From Candidatus Sumerlaeota bacterium (lineage in GTDB: Bacteria > Sumerlaeota > Sumerlaeia > JADFCT01): a stretch of DNA of 5,306 nt. The stretch is taken from the NCBI GenBank assembly GCA_026398575.1, contig JAPLSP010000219.1, positions 1-5,306 on the forward strand. Reading direction: 5' to 3'. The position numbers and the translations under genes were made by a program. Shown here piece by piece: positions 1 through 5,306 of the stretch; the stretch's first letter is position 1; every line of letters begins with the position of its first letter. Under the pieces are notes generated by a model, which was not told the DNA's origin, did no database searches, and saw nothing but the letters and a program-made list of their open reading frames with translations.

Positions 1-396
1 GCCCAGTTATCTCAAGACCTTACTAAAGATTTTGACATAGAATGTAAGAGATTGGGCAAGACACTTAGTGCCAACTGGAATTTTTGTGAGCAATATGTTG
101 TTGCAGGTATCGTTCGCTTTATTTCTATGAATTATCGTTATGGTAATAATGTAAGTTCTGGGGCAATGATTGGCTATATTCAAAGCCTGAGTCCTTCAAT
201 ATTATTAGCTGAAATTAATCGTCATATACAAAATAATAGAGGAAAAATGAATGGTATTGTCCCAGATATTGACTTTCAGGGCCAAGATGCCCAAAATCCG
301 CCTACTCTGATGGCCGATCAATCACTGAAAAGAAATGAAGTGCAACCCTTAGATTTCTCTCTTTATCATCTTTGGGTCAATCTATGCAGTACTTGA
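1..396 (+). CDS. 3' fragment of an AT-rich gene of unknown function
   Basis: The reading frame is open from the first base to a TGA at 394-396, so this is the last 131 codons of a gene that begins upstream. A TTG at 52 could serve as a start, but the frame continues in front of it without a stop and no ribosome binding site precedes it, so a truncated gene is likelier. I do not recognise the product. The visible part is soluble-looking, with mixed polar and aromatic residues, no clear membrane helix, and only three cysteines in no metal-site pattern. GC content is about 37%, with many TTA, ATA and AAT codons, quite unlike the GC-rich genes that follow. This suggests recent transfer, a mobile-element remnant, or an assembly join. 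It could also be a spurious open frame, although 131 codons without a stop in AT-rich DNA argues somewhat for real coding. Confidence 0.5.
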   Translation, partial: AQLSQDLTKDFDIECKRLGKTLSANWNFCEQYVVAGIVRFISMNYRYGNNVSSGAMIGYIQSLSPSILLAEINRHIQNNRGKMNGIVPDIDFQGQDAQNPPTLMADQSLKRNEVQPLDFSLYHLWVNLCST

Positions 397-463
397 TCTT
401 CGCAATTGTTGAACTGAGATAGCTAAAATTTAAACGCTTGATCATTGACAAGGGGAGTGGTGG
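397..463 (+). promoter_or_regulatory. AT-rich intergenic region, possible promoter for the downstream cluster
   Basis: This 67-base gap separates the AT-rich gene fragment from the first membrane-protein gene and is the only upstream space for a promoter of the cluster. A TAAAAT at 424-429 matches five of six bases of a sigma-70-type -10 box, but no good -35 lies 16-18 bases ahead of it. TTGAAC at 409-414 is a fair -35, but what follows it at the right distance (TAAACG, 431-436) is poor. No hairpin plus T-run terminator is visible for the upstream gene. The stretch ends with a good ribosome binding site, AGGGGAG at 451-457, six bases before the ATG at 464. The promoter call is weak. Confidence 0.2.
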
Positions 464-1141
464 ATGACGCGGCTGACTTCAAACATCTCCGTGTGGTGGC
501 AGGCGCTGGTCAGGCCCGAAGAGGCGGCGCGGCTGGTGTTGGACGATTCGGCGCAGCCGGGGTTCATCCGCTTCCTTCTTGCGACAGTGGCGGCGCTCTA
601 TGGTTTCTATGGCCCCAGCATGGGGCTGTTCCGCGGCTACTACCCGGCCCTGGCTTCCGGACTCAAACTCCCCTTTCTCTTCATCCTCACGCTTCTGATC
701 TGCTTTCCGCCTTTTTATGCGATCAATTGCCTCTATGGGCCGCATCTAAGGTTTCGCCAGTGTCTGCGGCTGATGTTGATCGCAACGAGCGCGAACGCGG
801 CGGCCCTGGCCAGCTACGCCCTTGTCAGCTACTTCTTAACCCTGACTTCCACCAAGCAGGATTATAATTTCCTGGTCATGAATCACGTGGCGATATTCGG
901 ATTGGCGGGCATCGCCAGCTTGATGGTGATTGTATTGGTGTTCCGCGCAACCCATAAGCGACTGGGCCGTCCCATTCGTCCGCTCGTTGTGTTGGCATGG
1001 GGCGGATTGTACGCGTTCGTGGGCACACAGATGGCTTGGACGCTACGGCCTTGGATTGGCGACTGGTCCGTGACTTATGTGTTCCTCAGGCGCCATGGAG
1101 GATCGTTTATCGAATCGGTTTGGTATATCATCTTTGGCTGA
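464..1141 (+). CDS. Five-helix integral membrane protein, shorter member of a tandem paralogous pair
   Basis: A 225-aa protein of unknown function, placed in the cytoplasmic membrane by about five hydrophobic segments (roughly residues 34-54, 68-91, 100-127, 139-160 and 172-192). The ATG at 464 is chosen because AGGGGAG sits six bases upstream. A short amphipathic, charged N-terminus (1-33) precedes the first helix. Helix 2 carries K68-x-P70 and a P82-P83-x-Y85-x-x-N88 motif. The last helix carries F185-V-G-T-Q-x-A-W-x-L-R-P196, followed by E217-S-V-W220 near the C-terminus. All of these recur in the next gene with nearly the same spacing, so the two are paralogues by tandem duplication. The topology loosely recalls Yip1-like or other small multi-helix bacterial membrane proteins, but no catalytic or transport motif is visible and I do not assign a function. 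Being real and membrane-embedded is well supported; the role is not. Confidence 0.85.
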   Translation: MTRLTSNISVWWQALVRPEEAARLVLDDSAQPGFIRFLLATVAALYGFYGPSMGLFRGYYPALASGLKLPFLFILTLLICFPPFYAINCLYGPHLRFRQCLRLMLIATSANAAALASYALVSYFLTLTSTKQDYNFLVMNHVAIFGLAGIASLMVIVLVFRATHKRLGRPIRPLVVLAWGGLYAFVGTQMAWTLRPWIGDWSVTYVFLRRHGGSFIESVWYIIFG

Positions 1142-1163
1142 AGAAAATCAAAGGCAGGCGCGA

Positions 1164-1182
1164 CACGGGCTTCAAGCCCGTG
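1164..1182. repeat. Perfect palindrome, REP-like hairpin between the two paralogues
   Basis: The 19-base sequence cacgggcttcaagcccgtg folds into an 8-bp perfect stem (1164-1171 with 1175-1182) and a 3-base loop. It lies in the 67-base gap between the two membrane-protein genes, 22 bases after the first stop and 9 bases before the next ribosome binding site. No T-run follows it on either strand, so it is not a standard intrinsic terminator. It may be a dispersed extragenic palindrome, a transcript-stabilising hairpin that sets different expression of the two genes, or an attenuator. Only one copy is in the window, so repetitiveness is an inference. Confidence 0.6.
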
Positions 1183-1191
1183 CATACAAAC

Positions 1192-1199
1192 AAGGAGGT
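1192..1199 (+). promoter_or_regulatory. Strong ribosome binding site that fixes the start of the second membrane protein
   Basis: AAGGAGGT is a near-perfect anti-16S match, nine bases ahead of the ATG at 1209. It settles the start. The frame remains open upstream to an ATG at 1077, but that start would overlap the preceding gene by 65 bases and would translate through the hairpin at 1164-1182. The ATG at 1202 is in another frame and too close to the site. Confidence 0.85.
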
Positions 1200-1208
1200 C
1201 AATGTATC

Positions 1209-2126
1209 ATGGCCGACACGAACACTCCTTCGCAACCGGACTCTCCGAGGGATGACAGGGAAGACCAGCCCCGCGTTTCCCCGCCGCCGCTGCCCTCTCG
1301 CGCCGCCGAGGAAAGCAGGGGCGGACCGCAGGAGCCATGGCCGGAAGAGCCTTCCGTCTTCCGGCGGCGCAAAGAACCGCCTGCCATTGAGCCGGCTGAA
1401 ATGCCGCAGGGCTTCTGGACTTCGGCGGATTATCTGCTGCGAAATCCGGATCGCGTCATCGAATCCATCCGTCGCGATCAGGACCTGTGGCGGATTTCCA
1501 GGATTCTATTTCTGGTCGCCCTGGGCATGTCGGTCATTTATGGAGCGGTCATGGGCGCCACGGATCTGCTGCAAGGCGCCTCGATGGCTCTGGAATATAA
1601 AGCGTTGCTGATTCTCGTCACCGGCATCAAGGTCCCCGCCCTGTTTCTCCTGACACTCTTCATCGTCCTGCCGCCCATCTATGTGTCCAACGCCTTCATG
1701 GGGGCGCGGCTGGCCTTCACGCAGATTCTGGCCATGCTGTTGCTTTCCACCGCCGGGACGGCCACCGTGCTGGCCAGCATGGCGTCGGTCGCGTTCTTCT
1801 TCGCCCTGACCACCCAGAGCTATGAATTCATCAAATTGCTCCACGTCCTCTTCTTCGCCTATGCCGGCGCCACGGGCCTTCTAATATTCATAGAAGCGGC
1901 CAGAACCGTTTCAGGCGCCACCTCCCGCCAGACGCCGCGATTCGCCTTTCTCATCTGGCTGCTGCTTTACATCTTCGTCGGCACGCAATTGGCGTGGGTT
2001 CTGCGTCCTTTCGTCGGGGCGCCCAACGAGCCTTTCATGCTCTTCCGCGAACGCAAAGGCAATTTCTATGAATCGGTTTGGGGTTCCATGAGTAAGCTGA
2101 TTGAATCGGACAAAACAAAGCGATAG
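1209..2126 (+). CDS. Five-helix integral membrane protein with proline-rich N-terminal tail, longer paralogue
   Basis: A 305-aa protein of unknown function. Residues 1-65 are rich in Pro, Glu, Asp and Arg with a PPPLP run and look disordered and cytoplasmic. Residues 72-95 form a charged helix-like segment (LLRNPDRVIESIRRDQD). About five membrane helices follow (roughly 97-117, 132-160, 170-199, 208-229, 245-265). It aligns over its membrane part with the preceding gene: K141-x-P143, P155-P-x-Y-x-x-N161, F256-V-G-T-Q-x-A-W-x-L-R-P267 and E288-S-V-W291, with a 14-residue K-to-PP distance and a 21-residue P-to-E distance in both. The N-terminal tail is the main difference and may bind a soluble partner. 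The stop is only 14 bases before the radical SAM gene, which suggests co-transcription. I recall similar bacterial proteins ending in this FVGTQ/LRP block, but under uninformative names; no function is assigned. Confidence 0.87.
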   Translation: MADTNTPSQPDSPRDDREDQPRVSPPPLPSRAAEESRGGPQEPWPEEPSVFRRRKEPPAIEPAEMPQGFWTSADYLLRNPDRVIESIRRDQDLWRISRILFLVALGMSVIYGAVMGATDLLQGASMALEYKALLILVTGIKVPALFLLTLFIVLPPIYVSNAFMGARLAFTQILAMLLLSTAGTATVLASMASVAFFFALTTQSYEFIKLLHVLFFAYAGATGLLIFIEAARTVSGATSRQTPRFAFLIWLLLYIFVGTQLAWVLRPFVGAPNEPFMLFRERKGNFYESVWGSMSKLIESDKTKR

Positions 2127-2140
2127 TACTGAGGACAAAA

Positions 2141-3625
2141 ATGAAAACCGTCCTGGTAAATCCTCCCTGGTTTTGCCTTCAGAATAGGGATTATCCGCTG
2201 CTTCCCTTGGGATTGGCGTCCGTAGCCGGCATCCTGCGAAAGAATGGCCATAACGTCGTTATTCTGAATGGCGAAAAGATTCTCGGCCCGCAAATCCTCA
2301 ATCCCCGCGCCACCACCAGCGCCGCTTTTTTTCATGCCTCCAGCCAATATCTGGAATATCAAGACCCCGTCCATCCTATCTGGATCGTGCTTCGAGACGC
2401 CATCTTGAAGGAATCCCCGGATATTATCGGACTTTCCGTCTGGTCCGCCGCGTTTCCCGCAGCGGTCAATATCTGCCGCGCTGTCAAAGCAAGACACCCA
2501 CGCGTTATTACGGTCGCAGGAGGCGTTCACCCCACGCTGGACCCGGAGTCGGTGGGCAAACTCCCGGAGATTGATTTCGTCATTCGCGGTGAAGGCGAAA
2601 TCGCCGCCTGCAAATTGTGGATGACGCTGGAGGCGGGAAAGGATGTTTTCAGGGAAGGCGCAAAAATCCCGGGCGTATGGACAAAGATTGACGGCTGTCT
2701 GCATGACGGCGGAACAGCGCCGCTCGTGGAAAACCTGGACAGCATCCCTTTTCCGTTTTACCAAACCATTGGCGCCTCGGAAACGCTGCCGCATCTGGGC
2801 ATTGTCACGGCGCGTGGATGTCCCTTTGGATGCTCCTTCTGCGCCTCGGAGCTTTTATGGACCCGCAGAGTCCGCTATCGCTCCATCCATTCCTGCATCG
2901 AGGAATTGGCGCATCTGCATTCACAATACGGAATGCGAAGTTTTCGTATCAACGACGATTCGTTTTGCCTGAAAAAAGACCGCGTCCTCGAATTCTGCGG
3001 CCAATTGACCGCGAAATTCGGGCGCGGACGATTGCCGTTCTCCATTGACGCCAACGCCAGCTCGCTCGATGACGGCATCCTTGCGGCATTGGAGCGGGCC
3101 GGCTGCCAGGGCGTCAACATCGGCGTGGAATCCGTCGCGCCGCGCATCCGTCGGGATTTTATTCGAAAGCCGATAGATACGGACCACGTGCGGCGGATCG
3201 TGTCACGCATCAACGACGGCCCCATGACTGCCGGTGTTTATTTCATGACGGGATTCCCGGAGGAAACCGAGGAAGAGTTGGAGCAAACGATTCAATTCAT
3301 GATCGAGATTGAGCCGGGAAACAGCATGTGGAGCATTGTCACTCCCTATCCCGGAACCGAACTATACCGCTATGCGGCTGAAAAAGGGATTTTGCCCCGC
3401 GCGGATGCGGCTCATCTGATGCATCATTCCGTCCGCACCAGCATGGCGGCCATCAAACCGGAAGCATACGAACGCGCGCTGTGGCGCATCCTGGGCCTCG
3501 TGGATGACCTTGCCCTGAAGGACTTGTGGAAGAAAGGGCGGAAAAACTTTTTGCGCAACCCCAAGTACTTGGTTCGCATGATGAAGTATCTGAAGATAAA
3601 GCTGAGGCGGAAACTGATGAAATAG
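2141..3625 (+). CDS. B12-binding-domain radical SAM protein (BchE-like architecture)
   Basis: A 494-aa cytoplasmic enzyme with two domains. Residues 1-200 resemble the cobalamin-binding Rossmann-like domain of class B radical SAM enzymes: a VLVNPPW start, P22-L-G-L followed by a helix and N-G-H-N-V-V-I-L, then G127-G-V-H-P and D145-F-V-I-R-G-E-G-E. The canonical cobalamin-ligand D-x-H-x-x-G motif is not evident, so B12 may be bound base-off without a protein ligand, or not at all. The radical SAM barrel starts near 218, with the 4Fe-4S/SAM motif C227-x3-C231-x2-C234, then I-N-D-D-S-F (270-275), N-I-G-V-E-S (326-331), M-T-G-F-P-E-E-T (369-376) and T-P-Y-P-G-T-E-L-Y (401-409). The last 30 residues are very basic and could touch the membrane. 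The start has GAGGA five bases upstream. Relatives methylate or rearrange lipids, tetrapyrroles, peptides and antibiotics; the substrate here cannot be read from sequence. Confidence 0.93.
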   Translation: MKTVLVNPPWFCLQNRDYPLLPLGLASVAGILRKNGHNVVILNGEKILGPQILNPRATTSAAFFHASSQYLEYQDPVHPIWIVLRDAILKESPDIIGLSVWSAAFPAAVNICRAVKARHPRVITVAGGVHPTLDPESVGKLPEIDFVIRGEGEIAACKLWMTLEAGKDVFREGAKIPGVWTKIDGCLHDGGTAPLVENLDSIPFPFYQTIGASETLPHLGIVTARGCPFGCSFCASELLWTRRVRYRSIHSCIEELAHLHSQYGMRSFRINDDSFCLKKDRVLEFCGQLTAKFGRGRLPFSIDANASSLDDGILAALERAGCQGVNIGVESVAPRIRRDFIRKPIDTDHVRRIVSRINDGPMTAGVYFMTGFPEETEEELEQTIQFMIEIEPGNSMWSIVTPYPGTELYRYAAEKGILPRADAAHLMHHSVRTSMAAIKPEAYERALWRILGLVDDLALKDLWKKGRKNFLRNPKYLVRMMKYLKIKLRRKLMK

Positions 3626-3671
3626 GCGATGGCCGAAATTTTAGCGCAAATCAAACAGGGAGAATCACAAC

Positions 3672-5261
3672 ATGGCCGAAATGACGCGACGAAATTTCAT
3701 GCGGGGCATGGGTCTGGGATTAACAGGGCTGGCATTGACGCGCTGCGCGGGTGTGACGAAAGCGGGCGCCGCGAGTGAATCCGCGAAAGCGGCAGTGGGC
3801 AAGCCCAACATTGTATTTATTCTCGCCGATGACATCGGCTATGGCGATTTCGGCTGCTATGGCGCCACCTGCGTGAAGACGCCGAACGTTGACCGCCTTG
3901 CGCGCGAAGGCGTCCGCTTCACGGATGCGCACGCCACCGCCGCCGTCTGCACGCCGACGCGCTACGCCTTCATCACCGGGCAATATGCGTGGCGCAATCC
4001 GGCCGGCTCGAGCATCCTGAGCGGCGAGGCGCCTCTGGCAATTGATCCGACCTTGCCCACGACCGCCTCGGTTCTCAAACAGGCCGGCTATCACACCGGC
4101 ATCGTCGGCAAATGGCATATCGGCCTTGGGCAGGGCGATCTCGACTTCAACAAAGAGATCAAGCCCGGTCCGCTGGAACTCGGATTCGACTACGCCTTCT
4201 TCTTCCCCGCCACGGGAGACCGCGTGCCGTGCGTCTTTGTCGAGAATCATCGCGTTGTCGGCCTCGATCCAAAGGATCCCATCCGAGTGAGTTATAAGGA
4301 AAAAGTTGGTGATGATCCAACCGGCAAGGATAATCCCGAACTCCTCGAAATGAAGCCCAGCGCCGGCCACAATAACACCATCATCAACGGCATCAGCCGC
4401 ATCGGCTATATGAGCGGTGGCAAAGCTGCGCGCTGGAATGACAAGGAAATGGCCAATACGCTGATGAAGAAGGCCGTCGGATTCATCGAGCAAAACAAGG
4501 ACAAGCCGTTCTTTCTCTATTTCGCCACGCAAGACATTCACGTCCCGCGCGTGCCTTCGCCGGCGCGCAAAGGCAAGAGCGGCTGCGGCATCCGCGGCGA
4601 CGTGATCCAGCAATTTGATGATTCAGTAGGGGCCGTGCTGGAAGCCCTCGAGCGTCTGAAACTCGCCGACAATACGCTGGTGATCGTGACCAGCGACAAC
4701 GGCGGCGTCATGGACGACGGCTATGCCGATGGCGCGATCGCCGACGCCAACGGCCATCTGTGCAACGGGGCGCTGCGCGGCTATAAGGGCAGTCTGTGGG
4801 AAGGTGGCCATCGCGAGCCGTTCGTCGCGCGCTGGCCGGGGCGCATCAAGCCCGGCGCGACTTCGGGCGAACTCATCAGCCTGGTGGATATGATGGCCAC
4901 CTTCGCCGCTCTCACCGGCCAGACGATGCCCGCGAATGGCGGCCCGGACAGCTTCAATGTGCTGTCAGCGCTGCTGGGCGAAAAGCGAGACAAGCCCGTG
5001 CGCGATCATCTGGTGGTCCAGACTAACGGCGTCAATGCGCAGGCGATTCGCAAAGGACCGTGGAAATTCATCCCCCCGGCAAAGGCTGCCGCAAACAATC
5101 AGGCGGCCCGGCGGGGTCCGGCGGCCAATGCGCAGCTTTATAACCTTGCCGAAGACCTTGGCGAGACAAAGAACGTCGCCGAACAGCATCCGGAGATCGT
5201 TCAAGAGATGTCGGCGTTGCTGCAGCAGATACGGGACAAAGGCCGCTCCCGTCCGGGCTGA
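3672..5261 (+). CDS. Tat-exported Cys-type sulfatase (arylsulfatase family, S1)
   Basis: A 529-aa sulfate-ester hydrolase of the alkaline phosphatase superfamily. The N-terminus has a twin-arginine signal (T-R6-R7-N-F-M-R, hydrophobic 12-22), so it is probably exported folded. The catalytic signature is C93-T-P-T-R97 with I-T-G after it; C93 is expected to become formylglycine. Metal and active-site residues include D53-D54, K147-W-H149, H290, D342-N343 and K372 in Y-K-G-S-L-W-E-G-G-H-R-E-P-F. The C-terminal part ends with the usual L-Y-N-L-A-E-D-L-G-E-T-K-N-V-A block (489-503), so it is full length for the family. AGGGAGA at 3657-3663 lies eight bases before the ATG. The gap to the radical SAM gene is 46 bases with no visible terminator. 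Substrate is not predictable; sulfated polysaccharides or glycosaminoglycans are plausible in sulfatase-rich lineages. C25 lies in L-T-R-C, a poor lipobox; cleavage after A-G-A (31-33) is an alternative. Confidence 0.95.
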   Translation: MAEMTRRNFMRGMGLGLTGLALTRCAGVTKAGAASESAKAAVGKPNIVFILADDIGYGDFGCYGATCVKTPNVDRLAREGVRFTDAHATAAVCTPTRYAFITGQYAWRNPAGSSILSGEAPLAIDPTLPTTASVLKQAGYHTGIVGKWHIGLGQGDLDFNKEIKPGPLELGFDYAFFFPATGDRVPCVFVENHRVVGLDPKDPIRVSYKEKVGDDPTGKDNPELLEMKPSAGHNNTIINGISRIGYMSGGKAARWNDKEMANTLMKKAVGFIEQNKDKPFFLYFATQDIHVPRVPSPARKGKSGCGIRGDVIQQFDDSVGAVLEALERLKLADNTLVIVTSDNGGVMDDGYADGAIADANGHLCNGALRGYKGSLWEGGHREPFVARWPGRIKPGATSGELISLVDMMATFAALTGQTMPANGGPDSFNVLSALLGEKRDKPVRDHLVVQTNGVNAQAIRKGPWKFIPPAKAAANNQAARRGPAANAQLYNLAEDLGETKNVAEQHPEIVQEMSALLQQIRDKGRSRPG

Positions 5262-5306
5262 GTAATGCGGTCGGAAACGGCGCCAGCTTTTGGAGTAAGG
5301 TGGCTT
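5262..5306. other. Terminal 45 bases, possible edge of an interspersed repeat
   Basis: No supportable gene lies here. An ATG at 5265 opens a frame that stays open to the window end (14 codons), but it begins three bases after the sulfatase stop and has no ribosome binding site. The segment gccagcttttggagtaaggt (5282-5301) resembles, from memory, short GC-rich sequences centred on 'TTTTGGAGT' that recur between genes in some Verrucomicrobiota and related genomes. Its ends (gcca and tggc) could pair in an imperfect stem. No T-run terminator is seen. The repeat idea cannot be tested within this window. Confidence 0.2.

Noticed and set aside
445..450. A perfect TTGACA, the consensus -35 box
   Set aside because: The matching -10 position (about 468-473, CGCGGC) is inside the coding region and has no resemblance to a -10 box.
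445..867. A 140-codon plus-strand frame overlapping the first membrane protein
   Set aside because: It begins at a TTG, lies in the wrong frame relative to the clear ribosome binding site, and has a low-complexity Gly/Ala/Pro/Leu translation. The overlapping frame has a conserved paralogue.
1164..1182. Intrinsic terminator after the first membrane protein
   Set aside because: The stem is good, but no T-run follows on either strand.
1077..1208. An upstream ATG start that would lengthen the second membrane protein to 349 residues
   Set aside because: It would overlap the previous gene by 65 bases and run through a hairpin. The ATG at 1209 has an AAGGAGGT site nine bases upstream.
2066..2794. 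A 242-codon open frame on the minus strand across the end of the second membrane protein and the start of the radical SAM gene
   Set aside because: It overlaps two well-supported genes, has no good ribosome binding site, and shows no family motif.
3629..3778. A 49-residue frame starting at the ATG at 3629
   Set aside because: It overlaps the Tat signal of the sulfatase out of frame, has no ribosome binding site, and shows no conserved feature.
3720..4613. A 297-codon open frame on the minus strand inside the sulfatase gene
   Set aside because: It is antisense to an unmistakable sulfatase with all active-site motifs. Its translation is Ala/Arg/Gly/Asp-rich without a recognisable domain, as expected for a shadow frame in GC-rich DNA.
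1..5306. CRISPR array, tRNA or rRNA genes, insertion sequence
   Set aside because: I saw no regularly spaced repeats, cloverleaf, rRNA core sequence, transposase motif or paired terminal inverted repeats.

Overview
The window looks like chromosomal DNA from an uncultured or little-studied bacterium, probably of the PVC superphylum or a neighbouring lineage (Planctomycetota, Verrucomicrobiota/Lentisphaerota, Hydrogenedentota or Sumerlaeota). This rests on gene content only: a Tat-exported Cys-type sulfatase, a B12-binding-domain radical SAM protein, and GC-rich coding sequence with short same-strand gaps. The taxonomic call is an inference; no marker gene is present.

Layout: bases 1-396 hold the 3' end of an AT-rich gene (about 37% GC over 1-420) of unknown function. 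A short AT-rich intergenic stretch follows. From about 450 onward composition shifts sharply to GC-rich (57-65% in the lines I counted), and four plus-strand genes follow: a 225-aa five-helix membrane protein (464-1141); a 305-aa paralogue with an added proline-rich, charged N-terminal tail (1209-2126); a 494-aa B12-binding radical SAM protein (2141-3625); and a 529-aa sulfatase with a twin-arginine signal (3672-5261). Gaps between the four are 67, 14 and 46 bases. A perfect hairpin-forming palindrome sits in the first gap. The last 45 bases hold no supportable gene.

How they may work together: the two membrane proteins are clearly related and share a strongly conserved C-terminal block (F-V-G-T-Q-x-A-W-x-L-R-P, then E-S-V-W exactly 21 residues later), so they probably form or regulate one membrane complex, though the function is unknown. 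The 14-base gap suggests that the second membrane protein and the radical SAM enzyme are co-transcribed. The sulfatase has its own good ribosome binding site and may be a fourth operon member or an independent catabolic gene. The radical SAM protein does not have the architecture of an anaerobic sulfatase-maturing enzyme, so its closeness to the sulfatase should not be read as maturation. The most interesting unexplained element is the tandem pair of paralogous membrane proteins next to a B12/radical SAM enzyme.
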